Under the pieces are notes generated by a model. It saw nothing but the letters and a program-made list of their open reading frames with translations, made no database searches and was not told where the DNA came from. Positions 59,363 through 64,000 of a stretch of 64,000 bases of DNA are shown here, piece by piece. The translations under genes and the position numbers were made by a program. Every line of letters begins with the position of its first letter. The stretch's first letter is position 1. The stretch covers positions 1-64,000 of the forward strand of contig JASANE010012757.1 of assembly GCA_030248225.1 (NCBI GenBank). The letters run 5' to 3'. The stretch comes from Trileptium ribeirensis. Its lineage: Eukaryota > Nematoda > Enoplea > Enoplida > Thoracostomopsidae.

Positions 59363-60190
59363 TTAGGCGCTGCCGCTATGTCTTATCATAGCAGAGTTTG
59401 TTTAATGAAGTACATAGTTAAACTTAAGGTGCGCTGCATACTACCCTCTTCTTGTCGATATCTTGTTCAATGCATTAACATATAAGAGAACATTAAATTG
59501 ATGTTTTGGGGAAGTGAATCAAAAACGTTATAAAACAATATATTTGCCTTTTATTACAATAGTTTTAAACAATTAAAGAACCGGTTACGGTTTGATATAT
59601 ATTTGTTATCAAACAAAAATATACCTGTTCAGTGTTTTGAAAGATATAGACCACGTGTAATTTTGGGAAATACGGGTATTATTAATGTCACAAAATGTGC
59701 TAGAATAATGAGAAATGTGAGATTCAAGTCGCGACGCTGAGAGTTGCGTAACGCAATGGTGGTAAAACAGCAAACTGGTGCACTGCGTTTATGAATATAA
59801 ACAACGCCATTTTGTAATCAGTATCTCGAATGAAATTGTACGAAATTATAATTGGCTGTTGCAATGACGGCTTTGCTCCCAAACAGCTTTTTTGTACATG
59901 TTGTCAATAGAGAATGGAAAGCGGCACAGCTTTAATGTCGAGATTAAGGATATTAAGCATATTAAGGATTCTGTGAAATGGCCGAAAAATAAAGACCAAG
60001 TAAAAAAATTAAAAGGTAAATTGAGGGAGATGAACATTTAAGAATGGCTGGAAAACCTAAGGTAATATTTAGTAGTGAAGTGAATAATATTAAGAACAGA
60101 AGGTTAAACCAATAAATATTCAAAAAATGGTGTTTAAGTGTTGGGCGTGTTTAAGTTTGTTTCGAGTCTCAGTCGAACTTATTTATATTA
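59363..60190. other. No gene recognised
   Basis: Nothing supported. Confidence 0.4.
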
Positions 60191-60689
60191 TATTCACGTT
60201 ATCCCGCTGTTTGGAACTTTTACTCTCGTGTATTCGGCACGCTACCGTATAGACAGTCAAGGTCACATATATACCATAAATCAATTTCCGATAGTGTACG
60301 ACACGACCCTAGCTGCTATATATTTTGTTTACGGTGTCGTACACACCCTTAGTTAGCAATTTCATGCGAATTAACAATAACAGATATCTTCTGTAGCTAA
60401 TGCGGTATATCAGTCAGCTATTTTGCGTGATTTTTTAAACATTTCGGTATCCGTATCTAGACCAGATGAATATTGACGAGATTATGCCGCACACTCTCAA
60501 AAAGTTACAAAGAAGACGCGGTGTGCTGGAAACCGTCCAAACGTGCCAATACTATATAGCTAGCTAACTTGAAAAATTTTTTAAAAAAAACATGGGGTGT
60601 CTAAAACACCCTATTGTCGACAGTGAGCCTAACACTGTGTGGCGTACATAGGTTACAAACGTTGGGGACATTATAACGTGAACGCTGCA
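60191..60689. mobile_element. MITE, TGCGGCG family, copy 3
   Basis: The left tip is worn (ATTCACGTTAT), followed by CGCTGTTTGGAACTTTTACT. The right end in reverse is TGCAGCGTTCACGTTATAAT, followed by TTA. It shares the interior with 9794-10281 and 47074-47588, including TAATGCGGTATATCAGTCA and the CACTGTGTGG block. Confidence 0.75.
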
Positions 60690-60860
60690 TTAGTGCAATG
60701 TCAGTAGTTGTATAATCAGCTATAAACATCAACAAAATTAAACTTATGGTTTCACTATAAGCTAATGAAATAAAATTTCTGTAGCAACGAATGCCATTTA
60801 TTTGGTTCAAATTTGACCCAGTTTTCCTGTAAGGTATCTTGAGAATAAGATCATAAATAA

Positions 60861-61427
60861 TGCATCATTTACAATAATATGCGTGTGCATGGTCCTAGTT
60901 ATGTCACGCGTTCACATAGGCTAGCTACTATGTCAAGCATACACTCCAGCTTGACTATAAAAATTTTGAATAGCCTAGCTAAGCCATGGATTTGTCATCT
61001 ATTGTCGAGCCGGACTGTGTTTGTGTCACGAGGCGTTCAGCTGAGCCCTATACCTTAAGCCAGAGACCATTTAGTCCGCGAACATTACGTTTTACTATAC
61101 GTATCTAAATAATGCCCGAAAAGCGGCATAAAGCTTAAAACGTTAATTGTATACACTAAAACAAATATATTAATGTGAAAATACTATAGAACGAAATGCT
61201 ATTACACTAAGCATAACATTAAATAAAATTTCTCAACTGACAGTTCAGCTGGACGCTCCGTTTATCACGCAGAGTCTAGCTAAGCTCCCTGCTTGTCACA
61301 CTAAGACTAGCTAAGCTATAAAAATGTACCATAGTAGTCCAGCTAAGCTGTAGTTCACCCGAACTAGTTGAGTTTGACGCGTGACATTATTTGGCCCTGG
61401 CGCACACATCCTATCGTAATTGATGCA
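60861..61427. mobile_element. MITE, TGCATCA/GTCACGCGT subfamily, copy 1 (567 bp)
   Basis: The left end TGCATCATTTACAATAATAT and the right end in reverse TGCATCAATTACGATAGGAT match, and the similarity continues through GTG.GC..GG.CC.A to TATGTCACGCGT, about 50 bp in all. Both flanks are TAA. The interior is rich in AGCTAAGCT palindromes. Non-coding. The outer half of the repeat resembles the 2838 and 23827 elements. Confidence 0.8.
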
Positions 61428-61916
61428 TAAGGGACGCAAAATTATATTATACACTAATTATATTCCACATAAATTACGTTTTGTGGCCTAGAATCTGAAT
61501 ATACAGTAGTTTTAGTGCATATTTATCTGATATAGTATTCCCGCTCTAAGTAGTAATGGTTTGTCGCCTATGTATTCAGAGAATTGGTGTTCAATTCTCG
61601 TAGGCTCAGTGGAGGTACATGGTTGGGCGGGAAGAATGTCTTCGAGAATCAGGGTGGAGATATTCAGAAGTTAAATGTCAAAAATTTTTTTGGAATTCAT
61701 AATTATTTCACTTTCGCTAAAAATTTTTCCAATTTTCCACATTTTTTACTAAAATTATCATTGACATTACAAGGGTAGGGAGCAGAGCTTGCAAGAGGGT
61801 AAATGAAGCTTCAGGCGGTGGATCCAATCTTCATGGAGTGGAACGCTATCCCTCCTATAGTGACGTAAAATGATTTACGAATTGCCAAGTGCTGTCGAAA
61901 TGGCGTCTGTTGGTAA
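61428..61916. other. No gene recognised
   Basis: Short T-rich words at 61680-61760 resemble those near 16140 and 49600. Non-coding. Confidence 0.4.
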
Positions 61917-62485
61917 TGCATAATTTACGATAACATGGGTGAACGCGGTCCTAATTATGTCACACGTTCAAATGAGCTAGCTACTATGTCACGCAGATAA
62001 TGCAGATCGACTATCAAAATTTTGAATATCCCAGCTAAGCTATGCATTTGTCACCGACTATGGTTTTGTGGTGAGGTGTTAAGCCGACGCCTGTTATTTA
62101 CAAGCTAGAGGCCTTTCGTTCCGAGAATAAAACTTTTTGCCATACGCATCTAAATAATGCCCAAACCACGGCATACTGCAAAAAAACTAACTGCAAATAT
62201 GAAACACAAATATATAGCATAGAATTAGTGGGAAAATGCTATTAGAACAAAATGCTATTACACTAAGCACAATACTAAATAAGATTTCTCATTTGACGGT
62301 TCAGGCGGTCGCTCTGTTTGTAACGCAGAGCCTAGCTAAACTCTACGCTAAACCAATGAAAGAGTATGATACGAAAATGTTGAGGCCACATGAAACTAGT
62401 CAGTAGTGGAACTACATTTGTGAGCGGATCTTGGGCTGTGGCATTACGAATGTACTCAATTTTATGTTCTTGTAACTACATTGCA
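61917..62485. mobile_element. MITE, TGCATCA/GTCACGCGT subfamily, copy 2 (569 bp)
   Basis: TGCATAATTTACGATAACAT at the left; the right end in reverse is TGCAATGTAGTTACAAGAAC, more worn. It is collinear with 60861-61427 (GTCCTAATTATGTCACACGT, GAGCTAGCTACTATGTCA, TTTGAATATCCCAGCTAAGC) and almost the same length. Flanks TAA and TAG. Confidence 0.75.
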
Positions 62486-62728
62486 TAGGGCATAGGGCTT
62501 TATCATTGGTAAAAATATTATATTTGAATTCTTCGACCCAAAAACTCAATAATGGTTTGATCGAAACGATTCTATTTCAATAAATAACACAAATATTGCT
62601 AAATTCTCTATTTTAGCTGCATAAGCTTAACTAATTAGCTAATTACTAATTAACCACTCAAAATTTTTTAATCCCAAATATCAGGTGCACACTCTGACAT
62701 GATAGGATTTCAAACAAAAACAAGTTTT

Positions 62729-62812
62729 TTAAAATCGGTTCAGTGGTTCTTGAGCTCCGTCGGACCGAACGAACGAACGAACGAACTAACGAACGGACGG
62801 ACATCGACCTTT
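62729..62812 (+). repeat. Repeat tail with (GAAC)n microsatellite
   Basis: AAAATCGGTTCAGTGGTTCT leads into about eight GAAC/GGAC units (62765-62800). This arrangement is typical of the 3' tails of transposable elements in many invertebrates; no element body was found upstream. Confidence 0.6.
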
Positions 62813-63756
62813 TTACTCCCAGACAGAAAATAAAAACGCTTCGCTTCGCTCCGCTCAATAACAGTTTACGATTCGTCGGACCGTCCTTATGGAGCAGACT
62901 GCCATCTAGGCTTCGTGAGAGTGCAATAAAACGTTACTTTTTTTATGTCTAAGTTAAAGACATTTCTGTTTTCTCAGGTCCTACCTTCGTACTTTTAAAA
63001 ATTATTGTATTGTTATTGCCTTATCGTGGCCCAAGTAAACCTGAGGGGCAGTATGTTATGGGGCGTTTAAGTCAAGTTGTGTGCAAAACGGCTCTAAGTT
63101 GTCCAACAATCACATGAGGCGCAACGCGTTTCCGCATAAAGCTTTTATGGACACCCCGGATAACTAGAGGAGTCTTGTGATTTTGCATGAACAGTCAGCG
63201 CTGACTATGAATTTTGTCCAATAGTCTCCCGCAACTATAGCTAAAACACTACAAAATTTAAATTTTTTATCTTGACGTCTGTCAAGAATTGTACTTGTCC
63301 AAAATTTGAATCTTAAAACAATGTAGCGCTGCCAAAATTTGGATATCCCGCCTTGGCAACTGTTAAAATTTAAATTTCTACCGTTATGGTACAAATCAAT
63401 GAAAACACGTATAGCTAGCTCGCGCTATGGCAATGTTTATTGAATCCACCTTGATAGCCGGACAAGACTAAACATATCGTAAACGAGTCATTATAACGTT
63501 ACAAATATTAACAGCTTAGAGCAGCGGGTTCGAGGGGCGACAGCGACCCGACTTAGGCGTAGGCTTAGTTTATGTCTCATATGGGGACCTTAGCTTAGGC
63601 TAAGACTAATTGCTTAGGCTTAGTATATCGAGAACGGCATGGCCTGCATATTATTTCTTCCCCTCAGGGTTACTTGAGCCCTTAACGTATCCATCGATTT
63701 TTCAACGCTGTCAGCGAAAACCGGGTACCCCGTTAGTAGTGCCCATGCTTAGTATG
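62813..63756. other. No gene recognised
   Basis: Contains GCTTAGGCTAAGACTAATTG at 63592-63612, related to the 32171-32520 repeat. Otherwise nothing supported. Confidence 0.4.
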
Positions 63757-63935
63757 AAAACATTAAGTTCGACGGCAAGTTGCAACGGTGGTGAGTTAAT
63801 TCGCAAAGCGGTGTATCCGTAACAAATTTGGTATGTTGATACGTTATATATGCAAGCTAAAATAGCAACATTTGTAAGTTGTTACGGACTTTCGTAGTCT
63901 TTTAACAACACGCGAATGTTGTTACGAACAAGGCT
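63757..63935 (+). repeat. Solo arm of the long-inverted-repeat family
   Basis: Contains GTTAATTCGCAAAGCG, GTAACAAATTTGGTATGTTG, and ends CGCGAATGTTGTTACGAACA, parallel to the left arm of 56937-59096. The sequence continues to the window edge, so a full element may extend beyond it. Confidence 0.6.
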
Positions 63936-64000
63936 AACCCTGAATATCGTACAAGTGTTGTTCAGGGTTGGAAGTGGGTCAGGTCGGCCAACGGGCTGCG

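Overview
The window is AT-rich, intron-bearing eukaryotic DNA, almost certainly from an invertebrate animal. No long intact genes run through it. The sequence shows isolated protein-like blocks bounded by splice signals, animal-type retrotransposon remnants (LINEs, a Ty3/Gypsy element, a Penelope-like reverse transcriptase), a mariner-like transposase, and several families of short inverted-repeat elements with 3-bp TWA target duplications. There are no operons, rRNA genes or CRISPR arrays. I cannot name the species.

The main host feature is a dispersed series of about 425-bp exons that each encode one divergent C-type-lectin-like domain (CTLD), all on the + strand: 13510-13934 (frameshifted), 14003-14184 (an orphan 3' half), 15099-15527, 25724-26146, 52394-52819 and 55205-55633. 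Each complete copy starts after a splice acceptor with two bases before the first full codon and ends in G|GTTAGT, so the exons are symmetric (phase 1-1) and could be swapped, repeated or skipped without changing frame. Two copies 40 kb apart are almost identical in their central ~310 bp but diverged at both ends and in the flanking introns, which points to gene conversion. A short Thr/Pro-containing segment with a hydrophobic C-terminus lies just behind the last copy (55693-55837) and may be a membrane-anchor exon, although its frame does not fit the last CTLD donor directly. The picture is a candidate cassette-type lectin receptor locus, with spacers filled by transposons.

Layout: 1-13.5 kb holds repeats, cytosine-depleted blocks, a tRNA-like SINE and decayed LINE, Copia-like and mariner-like pieces. 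13.5-15.5 kb holds CTLD copies 1 to 3. 16.2-19.1 kb is the integrase end of a Gypsy element on the - strand with a long proline-rich tail. 19-25 kb is repeat debris and a MITE. 25.7 kb is a CTLD exon. 27.4-30.4 kb holds tandem repeats and a LINE relic. 33.1-34.4 kb holds two minisatellites. 34.8-39.5 kb holds a Penelope-like RT relic followed by a nearly full-length LINE with a 2A-like motif, endonuclease, RT and C-terminal zinc fingers, plus a second 3' fragment. 39.5-52.4 kb is largely non-coding with another cytosine-poor block and a MITE. 52.4-55.8 kb holds the last two CTLD exons and the possible anchor exon. 56.9-64 kb is a cluster of inverted-repeat elements.

The strongest leads are the phase-matched CTLD cassette array with mosaic exon identity, the 480-base stretch with no cytosine on the + strand (6390-6869), and the 2A-bearing LINE with its zinc-finger tail.
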